From Plantago major (Eukaryota; Streptophyta; Magnoliopsida; Lamiales; Plantaginaceae): 64,000 bases of DNA. The DNA is taken from the NCBI GenBank assembly GCA_026545765.1, contig CM048844.1, positions 61,552,545 to 61,616,544 of the forward strand, given 5' to 3'. Each line of letters opens with the position of its first letter. Position 1 is the stretch's first letter. The notes beneath the pieces are model-generated. The model ran no database searches. It was given only the letters and a program-made list of their open reading frames with translations, and was not told where the DNA came from. The translations under genes and the position numbers were made by a program. This document shows positions 33,619 through 45,799 of this stretch, in pieces.

Positions 33619-34770
33619 CTAAGTTCTCTTCAAGGCTCTTCCTTGGTTATCCTCTAGCTCGAAGCTCCCATTGATTCTGGCTCCAGTAACTTTGTAAGGT
33701 CCTTCCCATTTGGGCTTGAGTTTTTCAACATTGCTTAGGATGTCAGCTCTTCTGAGGACTAAGTCTCCGACTTGTATGTCTTTGGGAGAGACACGATTGT
33801 TGTAGGCTTGAGTAGTCATGGCTTGGTATCAAAGGATGCTAGCTAGTGCCCCACTCCGTTTGTTCTCAAGGAGCTCAAGGTCGTAGATCCTTGCGACTTC
33901 ATTCTCAGCTGGGTTGTATTGCTGGATCCTTTGGGTTTCCACTACTACTTCCGAGGGGATGACCGCCTCGGATCCATAGACAAGGGAGAAGGGCGTCTCC
34001 TGTGTGGAAGTCCGAGTCATCGTCCTGTGTGCCCAGAAGACTGCGTCGAGATCATCTGCCCAACTATCTTGGGAAGTCCTCAGCCTTTTCTCCAAAATCT
34101 TGACGATGGTCTTGTTGGTGGCTTCTACTTGACCATTGGCTTGGGGGTAACCAACGGAAGTGAAGCGTTGTTCTATTTTGAAAGACTGGAGCCATTCTTT
34201 CAGTCTTGCCCCGGGGAACTGAGCCCCGTTGTCCGAGACTAGTACCCTCGGAAGTCCGAAGCGGCAGATGATGTTCTTCCAGATGAACATCCGTACTCTA
34301 CTTTCAGTGATGGTCGAAACTGCTTCTGCCTCAACCCATTTGGTGAAATATTCCACCGCCACGATCAGGAACTTTTTCTGATGAGTTCCGCGTGGAAAGG
34401 GACCAACTATGTCTATGCCCCATTAATCAAATGGGCATGCTATGATTGACAGAATTGTAGGGTTGGTCGGACGATGTGGTATGTTGGCATAGTATTGGCA
34501 GTCTTCACAGGCATGAGCGAAGTTGGCAGCATCTGCATCAATGGTAGGCCAATAGTATCCTTGCCTTATGATCTTCTGAGCCAAAGTTCGTCCCCCGGAG
34601 TGACTCCCGCAACTTCCCGCATAAATTTCCTCCATAACAGTCTTCGCCTCCTGGGGACCAAGGCATCTCATGTGAGTGCCTGTGAAAGATCTCTTGTAAA
34701 GATCCTCTCCTACGATGAAGTATCTTTTGGCTCGGCATAGGATCCTCCTTGCTTCTCTAGGAACTGAAGG
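33619..34770 (-). pseudogene. Element C integrase
   Basis: On the minus strand, a His-His-Cys-Cys zinc-binding part (around 34700-34470, HSGGRTLAQKIIRQGYYWPT and CEDCQYYANIPH) is followed by the catalytic core (34362-33900) with YFTKWVEAEA, SDNGAQFPG and YPQANGQVEATNKTI. The C-terminal part ends in VGDLVLRRADI and PKWEGPYKV (33770-33650). Typical Ty3/gypsy integrase. Broken. Confidence 0.9.
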
Positions 34771-36900
34771 TAGAGAGCCATCCTTGAGATAGTAAAATAT
34801 GTCAGTCATCCAGCTTCTTTCAGTGCTCAAGAGGAAGACTTGTCCGTTAAGATTTGCCAGGGAGGAGTCCGTGAGAGTCATCAGGATGACGCTCCTTGTA
34901 TCTAGAGCTCGTAAGGCCGAGGCATACTTGGAAAGGGCGTCGGCCTTGTCGTTCCATTCCCTGTGGAATTGCTCAAGAGTGAATACTTCAAAGTGCTCCA
35001 CCTCTTTCTTGAGAAGTTCTAAGTATTTGATCATGTTGGGTCCTTTAGCAGAAAAAGACCCAGAAAACTGGGATTTTACGAGCTGGGAGTCTATATAAGC
35101 TTTGATTCTTTTTACTTGAAGAGCTTTTGCCATCCTCAAGCCGGTGAGCAGTGCCTCATACTCGGCCTCATTGTTTGTTACTTTAAAGTTGGGGGTGATG
35201 GCGTATTCCAGCTTGGCTCCCTCAGGGCTTTCAAGAAAGATTCCTATTCCTCCTATTCGTCCGATAGCGGATCCATCCACTTGTAACATCCAACATTCCT
35301 TGTTCTCAAGTTTGCTCTCTGAGTCAGTAGTAGGCACTTTTCTGTCTTCCTGCTTCTTGTCGGAAGATGCAGGTGTCGAAGTGTTGGTTACTTCGTCTAG
35401 GAGGAACATATGTCTCACCCTCAGGGAGTTATCCATAGGTTCCTGATATCTAGACCAGAGTTGAACGTTACTTCTGAACATCTCTTCAGGCTCATTCTCT
35501 TTTTTCCTTTCTCCTTCTGGGGTATCCTTTGCTTGGGTGAGCATGACGTAGCTCACGACCTCCTGTGAACTTTTGGTTCTTTCTTCCGTTTCCTCTGGGT
35601 AATCTACCAGGAAGTCAGCAAGGACTTGAGCCTTTTTAGCAGAGGGGGCTTGGTACCCGATATCATATTCACTTAGCTCGATCGCCCATTTGGATAAGCG
35701 TCCTGATTGATCTGGTTTGCCTAGGACATGTTTGAGTGGTTCATTGGTGAGGACCACGATCCGATGAGATTTGAAGTAAGGCTTCAGTCGCCGGGCAGTG
35801 TAGACCAGCGCGAAGGCGAGCTTCACAATTTTGACATATCTGGCCTCGGAACCCACGAGGGCCTTGCTCAAGTAATAGATCGGCAAGTGGTCATTTCCTT
35901 GTATCCGCACCAATACAGAACTCATGGCTTCATCAGTAGTAGCTAGGTAGAGATAGAGAGGTTCACCTTCTACTTGTTTGGACAAGAGAGGTGGCGAGAG
36001 AAGATAGCTTTTTAAGTTATCCAAGGCTTCTTCGCATTCCTTTGTCCACTCGAACTTGTCTCCTTTCCTTAGAATTTTGAAGAAAGGTAAGTTTTTCTCG
36101 GCAGACTTGGAAATGAAACGGGTCCGGGCCATCACTCTTCCCAAGAGCTTTTGCACCTCATTGATTGTCGTTGGTTGCGGTAAGTCTAGGATTGCTTTTA
36201 TCTTCTCTGGGTTGGCGCTGATACCTCTCTCCGTGACCATGTAGCCGAGGAACTTTCCTCCCTTTACACCAAATGTACACTTTCCTGGGTTTAACTTCAT
36301 TCCATATTTCCTAAGGATGGAAAAGCACTTGTTGAGAAGCTCGATGTGTTGCTCTTCGGTCTTGCTTTTTACTAGCATATCATCCACGTAAACTTCCATG
36401 GTTTTACCCAACTCCTCTTCGAACATCTTATTGACTAGTCGCTGATATGTAGCGCCTGCGTTCTTGAGGCCAAATGGCATGACCTTGAAGCAGTAGACCC
36501 CTCCTGCCGCGAAGAAGGCCGTTTTCTTGACGTCTTCCTGGGCCATTCTGATTTGGTAGAAGCCTTGATATGAATCCATGAAGCTTAGGAGTGCACATCC
36601 CGCGAAGGAGTTAACCAGCTGGTCTATGCGAGGTAATGGATAAGGATCCTTTGGGAAAAACTTGTTAAGCCTAGTGAAGTCATTGCACATTCTCCACTTT
36701 CCTTGAGCCTTTTCAACGAGGACCACGTTACAGACCCAGTCAGAGTACCTGACTTCCTCGATGTGTCCTACTTTCATCAACTTGTCCACCTCTCCTGCTA
36801 TGATAGCATCCTCAACAAGCCCAAAGTCCTTCCTCTTTTGTCGGATATGTTTTACCGTTGGATCCATGTTCAGGCGGTGAACTGCGATCCTTGGGTCTAT
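34771..36900 (-). pseudogene. Element C reverse transcriptase and two RNase H domains
   Basis: Reverse transcriptase: WRMCNDFTRLNKFFPKDPYPLPRID, MPFGLKNAGATYQRLVNKMF and the catalytic YVDD (36379-36390). The connection and first RNase H follow (about 35990-35600, EARYVKIVKLAFALVYTARRLKPYF). A second, archaeal-type RNase H starts WMLQVDGSA near 35290 and includes NNEAEYEALLTGL and HREWNDKADALSK. Possession of both RNase H domains is diagnostic for the Tat lineage. Confidence 0.92.
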
Positions 36901-37839
36901 CCCCTTAAGGTCATCGGTGCTCCAGGCAAAGATATCGTGATTGTCTCAAAGGCATGTGATGAGCTTCATCTCTACTTCCATGCTCATCTCTGTTCCGATC
37001 CAAGTTACCTTTTCCGAATCACCCTCAATCAACTGAACCTCTTTCAGGGCTTCATGAGGCTCTATCCTGGCAGTCTTGGGGAACTTTTCCTTGAGCGACC
37101 CAACACCAATTTCTTCCTTTAATGGGTCAAGAGCCACAGGAGGAGGGCTCCTGGGTCTCTTAATGACCGAAAGAACGGGTACTGTGGCTCCTCTGGTCGA
37201 CATGATGTAGCACTCCCAGGATTCTCTAACATTGCCCACTTCTTCACCCACACCGTTCGAGGTTGGGAACTTTACCCTGTTGTGTAGGGGAGAAGCGACT
37301 GCCCTGAATTGGTTAAGTCCCGGGCGACCCAGGATCACGTTATAGTCGAATGTGTTGTCGACCACCACAAAGAGGATCGTCTCAGTCACCCTTGTAGGGA
37401 AGGCGCCCATAGAGACTTGTAATGGTATACTTCCAATGGGACGCACTATAGAGCCCCCGAATCCTACCAAAGAGGTTTGCACTCGCCCGTACTGAACGTT
37501 ACCCAGGCGCATCTGTTCCACAGTTCTCCTAGATATTACATTGAAGGAACTCCCTGTATCAACAAGTACCTTGTTGACTTTGTAAGTGGCGATGACTAGA
37601 GAAATGACCAAAGGTACGTCAGGATCTTTAAGATCTCCTCCACCAGACGTTAGTGGGGGTATCTCACTGTCATCAAAAGTGATGGCGTTCGTTCCTTTCA
37701 GAACCGACGGAGCATAGGTTCTGTCATTGTTTATCAAATGTTGCGCGGTTCTTTCCCTTGCGTTCCGGCTATCTCCTCCAGTTGGACCTCCTGCAATGGC
37801 ATTGATAACCCCGCTATAGGGGAGGTTTTCCATTTCCAT
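36901..37839 (-). pseudogene. Element C aspartic protease region
   Basis: On the minus strand, VLVDTGSSFNVIS (around 37580-37540) is a retropepsin active site. It is followed by VQTSLVGFGG and YNVILGRPGLNQFRAV, the usual flap and C-terminal signatures. It precedes the reverse transcriptase directly. Confidence 0.9.
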
Positions 37840-39688
37840 ATCTTCGTGATACCCATGGTATCTTTGGGTATGGTGGGGTGGGATCTCTGTGGAGGTGGCG
37901 ATAAGGATCCTGTCGGAGGTTCCGAACCACGCTCCTCCCTTCTTTGTTCATTCTTCTGGTGTCTGGAGGGTTCCTCCTCGTATATTGGTTCTTTCAATTT
38001 ACCACTCATTATCAACCTTTCTATTTCTGTTTTTAGCTGGACACAATCCTCAGTCGAATGGCCTTTGTGCTTATGAAACCTACAGTATTCCTTTGAAGCT
38101 TTGTTCTTCTTGTTTCTCCTTGTAGGTTTTGGCCATTGTATATCTAATTTTTTCTCAACAATAGAGGCCAAGATGTCGGATCTTGGTCTATTGAGGCGAG
38201 TATACTCGGTGTATCTTCTTGGTGGTGTTCTCTCCCTGCAGAACTCCCTTCTGTCTCTAAGTTCCTTATTTTGTTCAAACTTTCATGGACGGGGAAGGGG
38301 TTCTTGTCTTACTTGCTCTTTTCCCTTTCTGGCCCCAGCTCTTATTGGGACATTTCTCATGTACTCTTCTCCATACAGGACTCCTTCGCAGATATCTTCC
38401 AAGTACTTTTCAGTTGTGATTTCCTCGTTGGAAAGCTTTCTTCTGAGATCATCGTTGTAAGTGTTAGCGTACAGGTGTCGGACCCATTCTTTGATACTGT
38501 GAGGCTCTACTTGGCGCACTTCGGCATTGAAACGGTCAAGGAAGGTCCTAAGGTCCTCGTGCTCTTTCTGGATTACTCCTGCCAAGTGCTCAACCAATCT
38601 CTTTCTCTTCTTTGCTTTCTCAGACATTTTCAGGAAGAGGGAAGCGATATCTGCATTGGATTCGATGGAGCCATTGGGCAAAGAGGTCCACCAATCCATT
38701 GCCTCCCCAAAGAGTGTAGTGGAGAAGTTGAGAGCTTTCATGTTGTCATTCAGGCCGTTGGTCTCCATCTTACTTTCGTATCTAGTAATGTGCCCCACAG
38801 GACAAGTATCCCCGTAATAGTGCTCAAGAGTTGGGATAGTGGAGTCGGGGCGCTTCCTTCCCTCCTTATCTCATCACATAGAGGATTAGGAGCTCTAAGA
38901 GTCACCTTCTCATGTGCCTTCACCATCTTGCTCAAAGTGGCGATTTGAGTTTCCAAGGCCTTTTGTTGGACATAAATCTGCGGTTTTAGTTTCTTGATCC
39001 TTGGGTTGATGGCCACATCTGGAGGAAGATCATCAACAAGGACTATCGAGATGCTTTCTGCCACGTGATCTCTTGGCGCATGCTGTAGAGCCCCACGTCG
39101 GCTAGTTCCAGCTTCATCTGCTCGTGGCATTACCGGACTTCTCCCCCGCTGTTCGTGAGAAGCAGCGGTCCTCCTGTTGAGAAGGTTCCTTAGGTCCTCC
39201 GGTTGAGCTAGTTCTCCTAACCTTTGTTGGATTGGGCGATGTTCATTCCTTGATTGTGCGGGTTCAGCTTGTCTCGGAATTGCTAAGGGAGGAGTGGGTT
39301 GAGGAGGCTGAAGGTTGTTTGATCCAAAGCACCCTTGAATGGTGGTGAGTAAGAGGCCAAACTGATTCTCACTCATTCCAAACTCACTTGGACGAATGAT
39401 CTGCCCATTTGGAAGGGTGAAGTTTCTTCCCGGAGGAGGACCATGTGTTCCTAATGGAGGAACTTGTCCTTCAATTCCGAGTACATGGGTCCTTATTGGT
39501 GGATCAGCGGCTCTTTCCTCCTCTGAAGAGAGGCTAGCGGTGTGGCCATCACTTGGGCAGTCCATTGTGTTTCTTGAAGAGGTTCTCGCCACCCTTCCCC
39601 TCCGAGTGTGAGGTCTAGCTCTTTGCCTTGGGGCAGGCGTGCCAATCGCAGTAGCGTTGGTTCTTACTGACCTTCTTGTTCTTGCCAT
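37840..39688 (-). pseudogene. Element C gag
   Basis: The minus-strand start at 39688 (MARTRRSVRTN) leads into a Pro/Arg-rich N-terminus. The retrotransposon Gag core includes FSTTLFGEAMDWWTSLPNGSI and FLDRFNAEVRQVE (about 38730-38480). A zinc-knuckle-like YCRFHKHKGHSTEDC is at about 38094-38050. The order is normal for Ty3/gypsy. Broken. Confidence 0.88.
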
Positions 39689-39719
39689 TACTGAAGAGAA
39701 CGGAACTTTTTGTAAAGTT

Positions 39720-39737
39720 TCCCACAGACGGCGCCAA
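39720..39737 (-). promoter_or_regulatory. Primer-binding site of element C
   Basis: On the minus strand, TGGCGCCGTCTGTGGGAA begins two bases after the 5' LTR. It fits a tRNA 3' end reading ...GGCGCCA. This primer-binding site type is common in Tat-lineage elements; I am not certain which tRNA it pairs with (Arg is usually cited). Confidence 0.85.
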
Positions 39738-39739
39738 AA

Positions 39740-40615
39740 TGTTGAGGGTAAAGTCCCCCAACCACTTAGAGATTATTCTATCCCACTGGTAATGGCCAAG
39801 ATATCCTCAAGTAAGAAGCTCCGTACTGCGTAAGAGCCAACGTGTGAGAGCCTGAGATTCCAAGCTTGGTAAGAACCTGCACAAGTGACTTGGAGGGGTG
39901 GGGGTCAGGACCCGGTTTGCTAAGTGTCAAACTGGTTTGAGACTTTACTCAAGAGTGACTGAAGATCTACTCTGTATAATAGATGAGGTTCGGAAGTGAT
40001 TATTGCTTACCCTTATCATGGGAGTGTGTGCCCTATATATAGATTTCTCCCCAATTGGGAAGGTTCCACCAGATCATGCCAAGTGTAAGGCCTAGATTGA
40101 GCCACCAAGGCTTCAATAGGTCCATGGCCCATTAATGACACTTGCCCCATTCCACTTTGGGCTTTTAGGGGTAGTTTAGTGATTAATGTGAGAGTATTAG
40201 AGGCTTTGATGGTCTGCTGCGGGTCAAGGTCCGAAGAGGTTGGTCCGGACGTTTGGTCAGGACCGTATTGGGTTGTCTATGGGGAACTTCCATAAGTTTG
40301 TCCGACTCCTCCGATTCGGACCTTGTGGCTCGGACCTCCTTACTCTCTAGTGCCAGTTTACTTGGTTGCTTGTGAGATTGTCGTGTTGGATCCGGATGGT
40401 CGTCCGGGTCGGACCCCATGGTTACGGATCACTGGAGGGGTCAGAGCTATTACCGTTCAAGCTCTCTCTGTCATTCTCCTCCAGGATGGGTCAGACCTGG
40501 ATGGGTCGGACCTTAGGGTCGTATCATAGTGTTTCGGATCCTCAGACAACTTGGGACGCCTTTGGATTCGTTCCAAAGGCGCCTATGATGGATTGGACAT
40601 ATTTTCGTATTAACA
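39740..40615 (-). repeat. Element C 5' LTR
   Basis: It is 876 bp and collinear with 25469-27041 after the solo LTR is set aside. On the plus strand it reads TGTTGAGGG ... TATTAACA. It is followed by the CTAAT target-site duplication and the last segment of element A's third gene. Confidence 0.95.
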
Positions 40616-41451
40616 CTAATGAAGATGAAGCTCCTCTTCACAGGAAAAGGAAAAGGGTTGATAGCCTATCTGAGCCTATTGTTGCAAAGCAATTGGCGGC
40701 CAAAACACCCTCTGGAAATACCAAGTCTATCCAGGGTGGTTCTTCAAGCAATCCCCCAAGGGAAAATTCAAAGAAAAAATGGAAGAGAGCAAGGGATATC
40801 AAGTTTGGCAGGATACTTCCACAAAAGCCAGAAGATGCCCTGATTGAATATGTGAAGACTGAAAACAGCTCCTCCTCCGAGAGGTGTATTCATCAGAAAA
40901 ATGGATACTGGATACTGGAACTCAAGCACTTGCATGCAAATGAAAAAGGATTTCCAGTACCCATCCATCAACAACTTATGGCATGGAGAAAAGATAAGCC
41001 AATCTTGATCAACACCAATCATGTCAAAGCTTGGTTGGATTTTGAAGTTGTCAAGAGAGTTGAAGCCATGAGGAAGGACCTTAATGTTGAATGTCCTTAT
41101 GGAAAACCTGATGATGTGCACAGAGTCCCAAACCTCACTGGAACAGGCACAAGGCCAAGACTTGATGTGGAACCCTTTGAGTCATTCTACATAACTGAAG
41201 ATCAATACAAGGGTGACATCAGATATCTGAGGATCATATATGAATACTTCAAGCTATCAGATATCAGAATTGAGCATGCCTGGAAATGGGGAAAGTATTT
41301 ATGGGTCAAACACTTTGCCAAGAATAATCCTACCAAATCATACAAAGAAGTCTGCGGTTATGCCAGAGACACTGAGATGTTAGTCAGAACTTTGCTCTAT
41401 GACTACTCAGATGACATCAAAAGATTTGGAGATAGAAAATTTGCAAATTGA
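40616..41451 (+). pseudogene. Element A third gene, third segment (C-terminal part)
   Basis: It corresponds to B 21500-22496. It contains RKRKRVDSL, AKTPSGNTKSIQG, KAWLDFEVVKR, PYGKPDDVHRVPNL, ESFYITEDQYKGDIRYL and KWGKYLWVKHFAKNNPTKSYKEV. The reading stays open across most of this segment, so this C-terminal block is better kept than its counterpart in B. It is a globular, charged block of unknown role. Fossil. Confidence 0.8.
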
Positions 41452-41846
41452 TCTATGAAGTTGCTGAGAATCTTGAAGACTTTTGAAGACTTGAAGACTA
41501 GTTATTTAGGATGTTTACTTGGAGCTTGGTTACTCATGTTGTCCTAATTTAACTATGTATTTTGTATCTTGCTGATTGTACTGAAATGTGTTTTATTCAT
41601 TGTAAAAGTTATCTGTGAACTTTCCATGTAACATATCTGATGAACATACTCTTAGATATCAATCTATAAAAAGATAACTTGTCGGCAAAGATCACACCTT
41701 GTGATTTGGTTGATGTTTACTTTCTGCACTTAATTAAATGAATTGAAAAGATCATAAGAAATGATTAAGTGTTGGATTGTTCCCTCTTCCAAGTTGTAAT
41801 AGGTTTTAAAGATAGTCATCGTTGATTGATCAAAAAGGGAAAAATT

Positions 41847-43470
41847 TGTTAGGAATATCTGTTTAGATTTTGATCAGCAACCTAATGACTTATCTTAGCT
41901 CAGAAAGGTGCTTGGTACTCTTGGTTCACTTGAACACTGTAAAAGAGGAAAATCACTAAGTATGTTAGTCTAGCAAATCTTATATAGGATGTTAGGTCTC
42001 TGAATGTAATTTTTATATCTTTGAAGAAGACAAAGAAAAAGGCTTCCGGCAGAAGAGTTCAACAAATTTGAAGATTTGAAGACTGCACAAGATTGCTGAA
42101 GATGAAGGAAATTGGTCTCATCAGATACCTAAGTCCAGATATCTTGAAGAAACAAGTGTTTTTCAATAAACAGGTTTCGCAAAAGATATTTGAGAACACA
42201 AGGTTTCTGAACGAGGAAAAGTGCCCACAAATATCTACACTCAGATACCTTGGACAAAACTTTGTTTCCAAGAAACAATGTTTTGATAAAGTATTTGGAG
42301 ATGTGAGAGTCTCTTGAAAAGGACATGTAAGCTTCAGAAAGCGTGCATAGTTCCGTTGGCACTGCAGGACAAAAATAGTACAATGCATTTAATGCGTAGA
42401 CAGAGACATCTGAACAAAAGAGGAAATCTCTGAAAAGAGACAACGTCTTCTGCAGTACTATTTACAGATATCAATAGTTTAAATTTCATTGAGCCTAACG
42501 GATACTATTCAAACGGCATGATTTTCAACTATAAATATCAACACTTAGAATGCTTGAAACACACACTGAAAATACCAAGAACACAGAACTGAATATCTTA
42601 AGCTTCTATGATAATACAACTAGTGGTATTTTTCTCTCAAGCATACAGCCTTCTGCCTACTTACTCTTTAGCTTACAGTTGCGACTAAGCTCTTGAATTC
42701 TAAGTAGCACGAAAGTTCTAAGTGTCCTGATCCTTAACAAGCCTTGCTATCTGTTAAAGAGTTGAATCGAAAGATCAAGTATTTGAGTTTCATTCTCCAG
42801 AACATTTAACATAGACTTGGGTCAGTAAAGAACATATCACCACACATTGTGAAGTGTGTTAAGTGACTCTTGTTCAAGAAGGTAGTATTACATAACTGTG
42901 GAAGTTATTAATCTACCAATCTGACAAACTCTTCTTAACCAACACCGTACACGACGTGGAGTACAGGAAGTACTTAGTTTGGGAAACTAAGGAACAACTC
43001 CAAGGTTACTGAGCATAGGAAGTACTTAGTTTGGGAAACTAAGGAACAGCTCAAAGGTTTCTGAGTATAGGAAGTACTTGGCTAGGAGCCGGGGAATAAC
43101 TCAGGGGGAACACTTGGTTGGGAAACTAGTGTAAAAGGGAATCAAGAGATAGGATTATTGTAAGGTGAACTCAATAACTATCTTAGTGAATTTCTAGGTC
43201 TGAGAAAGGCCGAAATGGATTAGTTGAAGGATTACGCCACCTTCAGATACCACTATAAAAGACATGTTATTTACTTATCGTTCTCTTTATCCTGCTAAGT
43301 ATTTAACACATTATATCTTGCTGAGCACGTGCACTTATCACAGAAAAGTCTTCCGCTCTCTGATTATAAGTATCAGATATCTTCATACATATCTGAGAAA
43401 CTGTTTTATCGACAAAAGTTTTAAAAGACTATTCACTTCGTATTTTACTTTGCCGTTATCTGGACCAACA
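41847..43470 (+). repeat. Element A 3' LTR
   Basis: It starts TGTTAGGAAT and ends GGACCAACA like B's LTRs, but is longer (1624 bp) and clearly diverged from them. It has three tandem copies of the GAAGTACTT hairpin unit (about 42968-43090), where B has two. A purine-rich tract lies immediately upstream (about 41830-41846). Confidence 0.93.
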
Positions 43471-43617
43471 TCAACGAAAAACGAAAATAAAAGGTCAAAT
43501 TTCACTTCCAAATGAGATTTTAATGAAAAAAGCAAGATGAATTTGTTAATTTGAACCTTTTAGCAACTGAATTTGAAAATCCGGTAGGATCCAGCAGAAT
43601 CCGGCGAAACCGCGTGT

Positions 43618-43751
43618 GAGAGAGAGAGAGAGAGAGAGAGATTGACCGGTACGATTTGATTGCCGCCATGTTGGAGCACCATAATTTCCGGCGGAGGATA
43701 CATTTCCGACGATAGTTCTGACGGAGGATATGGAGAGAGAGAGAGAGAGAT
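43618..43751. repeat. Two (GA)n microsatellites
   Basis: A pure GA run at 43618-43640 and a second at about 43733-43751, within non-coding sequence after element A. No gene is visible here. Confidence 0.9.
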
Positions 43752-43937
43752 GAATGTTTCTCTCACTAGAACTTTTATAGAGAGAGAAAGAGAAAGATAG
43801 TTGGGTTGTGTGACTATTGTGGGAGTGTGTTGTTTATTTGGGTATTTATATAAAAGCTACTGACCGGTTTGTAGTGTTTCTGACCGGTTATTGATTGTAA
43901 AAATCGGATTTTTTTATAGATTTGGAAAAATCTACCC

Positions 43938-43972
43938 TTTTACATATATATATATGTATGTATATATATATA

Positions 43973-44045
<73 letters not shown>

Positions 44046-44116
44046 ATATATATACACTTTTACATATACATACATATACATATATATCTATATATATATA
44101 GATATATATATGTATG

Positions 44117-44156
<40 letters not shown>

Positions 44157-44172
44157 TATACATGTATATATA
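43938..44172. repeat. (TA)n-rich microsatellite block
   Basis: About 235 bp of TA dinucleotides with scattered TG, CA and CT interruptions. Open frames across it are artefacts of the repeat. Confidence 0.95.
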
Positions 44173-44173
44173 T

Positions 44174-44834
44174 GCTAAAAAGCTAGTTGGTAGCTGATTA
44201 GATAGCTGATTAGGTAGTTGATTAACTAGCTGAAAAGCTAGCTGATTTTAATGTAGGTGTTTAGTAAATTAGCTGATAAGCTAGCTGGTATTTTGTAAAA
44301 TGACATAAAAGGGCATTACTTTTATTTTTATTTTTCTTTAACCTTTCTCATCGTATTATTAATCTATATTTTTTAAATAATAGTACATCACATTTTTGTC
44401 TAATTATTCTAATATATATTCAATGTACTTTTTACCGCCACTTAAATAACATCATTAAAAATTATCAGAACTTTAAAGAAATATTCGTTGAGTATTCTAA
44501 CTTAGTAAAGAAAAAAATCAGTAATTGTTGTGTACTACATGTATGCTGCGCAATGAGATACAACTATGGCGATGGAACAAAGAATGACGGCAGAGTCGGC
44601 AGAGTAAATAATAATAAACGGGTTGTTTTCCTTTTTTTCTAATTTAGGTCAAGGATATTTTCGGAATGAAAAAGATAAGAAGGAGTTTTTTTTTTTTTTT
44701 AAAGTCTAACTTGGGTAGCTTCTCAATCAGCTAGCTGTTTTAAGAAGCTGCGCGTTCACGTAACGAGCTTTTTTATTAGTCAATGGTCAAGAAAAGCTCA
44801 TGGAGCTGAAAATCTAGTGGTAAACAGAGCATAG
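44174..44834. mobile_element. Probable TIR element related to the next MITE
   Basis: The left side has repeated AGCTGATTAG and GCTAGTTGGTAGC words; the right side ends GCTGAAAATCTAGTGGTAAACAGAGC. These match the subterminal words and end of the adjacent MITE (44838-45174). The left terminus merges into the TA microsatellite, so the boundary is uncertain. Non-coding. Confidence 0.4.
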
Positions 44835-44837
44835 TAT

Positions 44838-45174
44838 GGCTCTATTTAGCAAAATTAGCTGATAAGCTAGCTGGTAACTGATAAGGTAGTTGATAGCTGA
44901 TAAACTAGTTGGTAGATGATTAGGTAGCTGATAAGCTAGTTGGTTTTTATAAAAGTGTGTGGTAAATCAATTAGCTGATAAACTAACTGATTTGCTAAAT
45001 ATGGTATGTAAAAATAAATCAGCTAGCTTATTTTTTTGATAAGCTTCCTGAGCAAGCTTATCAGATCAGCTAGCTTATCAGCTACAAGTTAGGTATTCAC
45101 GTAACAAGCTTATTACGAAAATAAACTCATATAGACATGATAAGTTAACTGATAAACTCGTGCTAAATAGAGCC
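44838..45174. mobile_element. MITE with perfect 14-bp terminal inverted repeats
   Basis: GGCTCTATTTAGCA at the left end and its exact reverse complement at the right end, 337 bp apart. The interior carries many AGCTGATAAGCT-type subterminal repeats in both orientations. GG...CC ends suggest PIF/Harbinger (Tourist), but the flanking bases (TAT, TTT) do not give a clean TAA duplication, so the superfamily is open. Confidence 0.7.
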
Positions 45175-45246
45175 TTTATATAGATGGAAGGGGTTGTATT
45201 TTACAATAGTGAAAACTCTAGTAGACATGTGCAAATATACAAAAAC

Positions 45247-45274
<28 letters not shown>
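45247..45274. repeat. Poly(A) run upstream of NUP35
   Basis: 28 consecutive A, about 90-120 bp before the likely NUP35 leader. It could be the tail of an old retroposon or simple slippage; nothing else supports a retroposon. Confidence 0.8.
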
Positions 45275-45278
<4 letters not shown>

Positions 45279-45445
45279 GATTCTGAAGGAGATTCAAATA
45301 AAGCATGTTTGAAAAGTTAATCGTTAGGGTTTGTGCTTCTCATGTTATTTTTGCGCTCTGCTCTGTAGAGAACAGTGAAGCTTAAGCCCCAAATTGAAAT
45401 TCTGATCGCTTTCGAAAACTCCACCAATTTTACTGGAAGTTCCAG

Positions 45446-45799
45446 GTAACCTTACGAATCATTTATAATTATCTGTATTCTGTGAATTCCTTGTAGTTTC
45501 AGCTTCTTGCTTTATCATTTACGTATTAGGTTTTAGATTGTGTGCAAGATTGTGCGACAGTAGAGTAAGCTAGCTTTCTGGAAGAAGAGTTCTGTTATTT
45601 TCTCTCGCCTAGTGTTTCAAAAATGTAAATTTGAGGGTGTGCCATAAAGAAGAAACTTCACTGCCCAACTTGTGTTAAATTTGGATGAGCATTTTCAAAG
45701 TTATTGTGGCCATATATGTAGAGTAGAGATGTTTTATTTCTGGCTGTAGCATGTTTTAGGTGTAGTACGTGAATACTTATATGTTTGCAAATTTGTTAG
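45446..45799 (+). other. Likely 5' UTR intron of NUP35
   Basis: Donor TTCCAG|GTAACC and acceptor TTTGTTAG|GGTGTG, 27 bp before the ATG at 45827. The region before it (about 45330-45445) has no open frame and is the probable leader exon. Predicted only. Confidence 0.5.

Larger units (their letters stand above)
25469..40615 (-). mobile_element. Element C: Ty3/gypsy LTR retrotransposon of the Tat type, nested in A
   Basis: Its coding strand is minus. On that strand the order is 5' LTR (40615-39740), primer-binding site, gag, protease, reverse transcriptase, RNase H, second RNase H, integrase, a long accessory region holding an oppositely oriented gene, and 3' LTR (27041-25469). The target-site duplication CTAAT is perfect (25464-25468 and 40616-40620). 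A second RNase H, large size and an extra gene between integrase and 3' LTR are hallmarks of the Tat lineage. The LTRs differ by about 3% by eye. The 3' LTR carries a nested solo LTR. Broken, with perhaps half a dozen interruptions. Confidence 0.95.
1..43470 (+). mobile_element. Element A: Ty1/copia (Sirevirus-type) LTR retrotransposon, 5' end outside window, host of two nested elements
   Basis: Gene order is gag with CCHC zinc knuckle, aspartic protease, integrase, reverse transcriptase, RNase H, then a large third gene and a 3' LTR. This order (INT before RT) is Ty1/copia; a long extra gene between pol and the 3' LTR is the Sirevirus layout. A's own DNA lies at 1-8880, 24238-25468 and 40616-43470; the gaps are elements B and C. 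The 5' LTR and primer-binding site lie to the left of the window. The element is broken, by roughly ten visible interruptions in its coding parts besides the two large insertions. It must be older than B and C, which interrupt it. The five bases after the 3' LTR (TCAAC) are the expected target-site duplication, but the left copy is out of view. Confidence 0.93.

Noticed and set aside
6006-41451. Calling the third gene of A/B a retroviral envelope
   Set aside because: Position fits the Sirevirus 'env-like' gene, but no signal peptide, membrane segment, glycosylation-rich ectodomain or cleavage site is visible; acidic linker and coiled coil fit an intracellular protein better.
43891-44178. Open frame of alternating Tyr/Ile residues
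   Set aside because: It is a translation of the TA microsatellite, with no start context and no domain.
44838-45174. Assignment of this MITE to hAT
   Set aside because: The 8-bp flanks (CATAGTAT and TTTATATA) do not match and the GG...CC ends do not fit hAT; superfamily left open.
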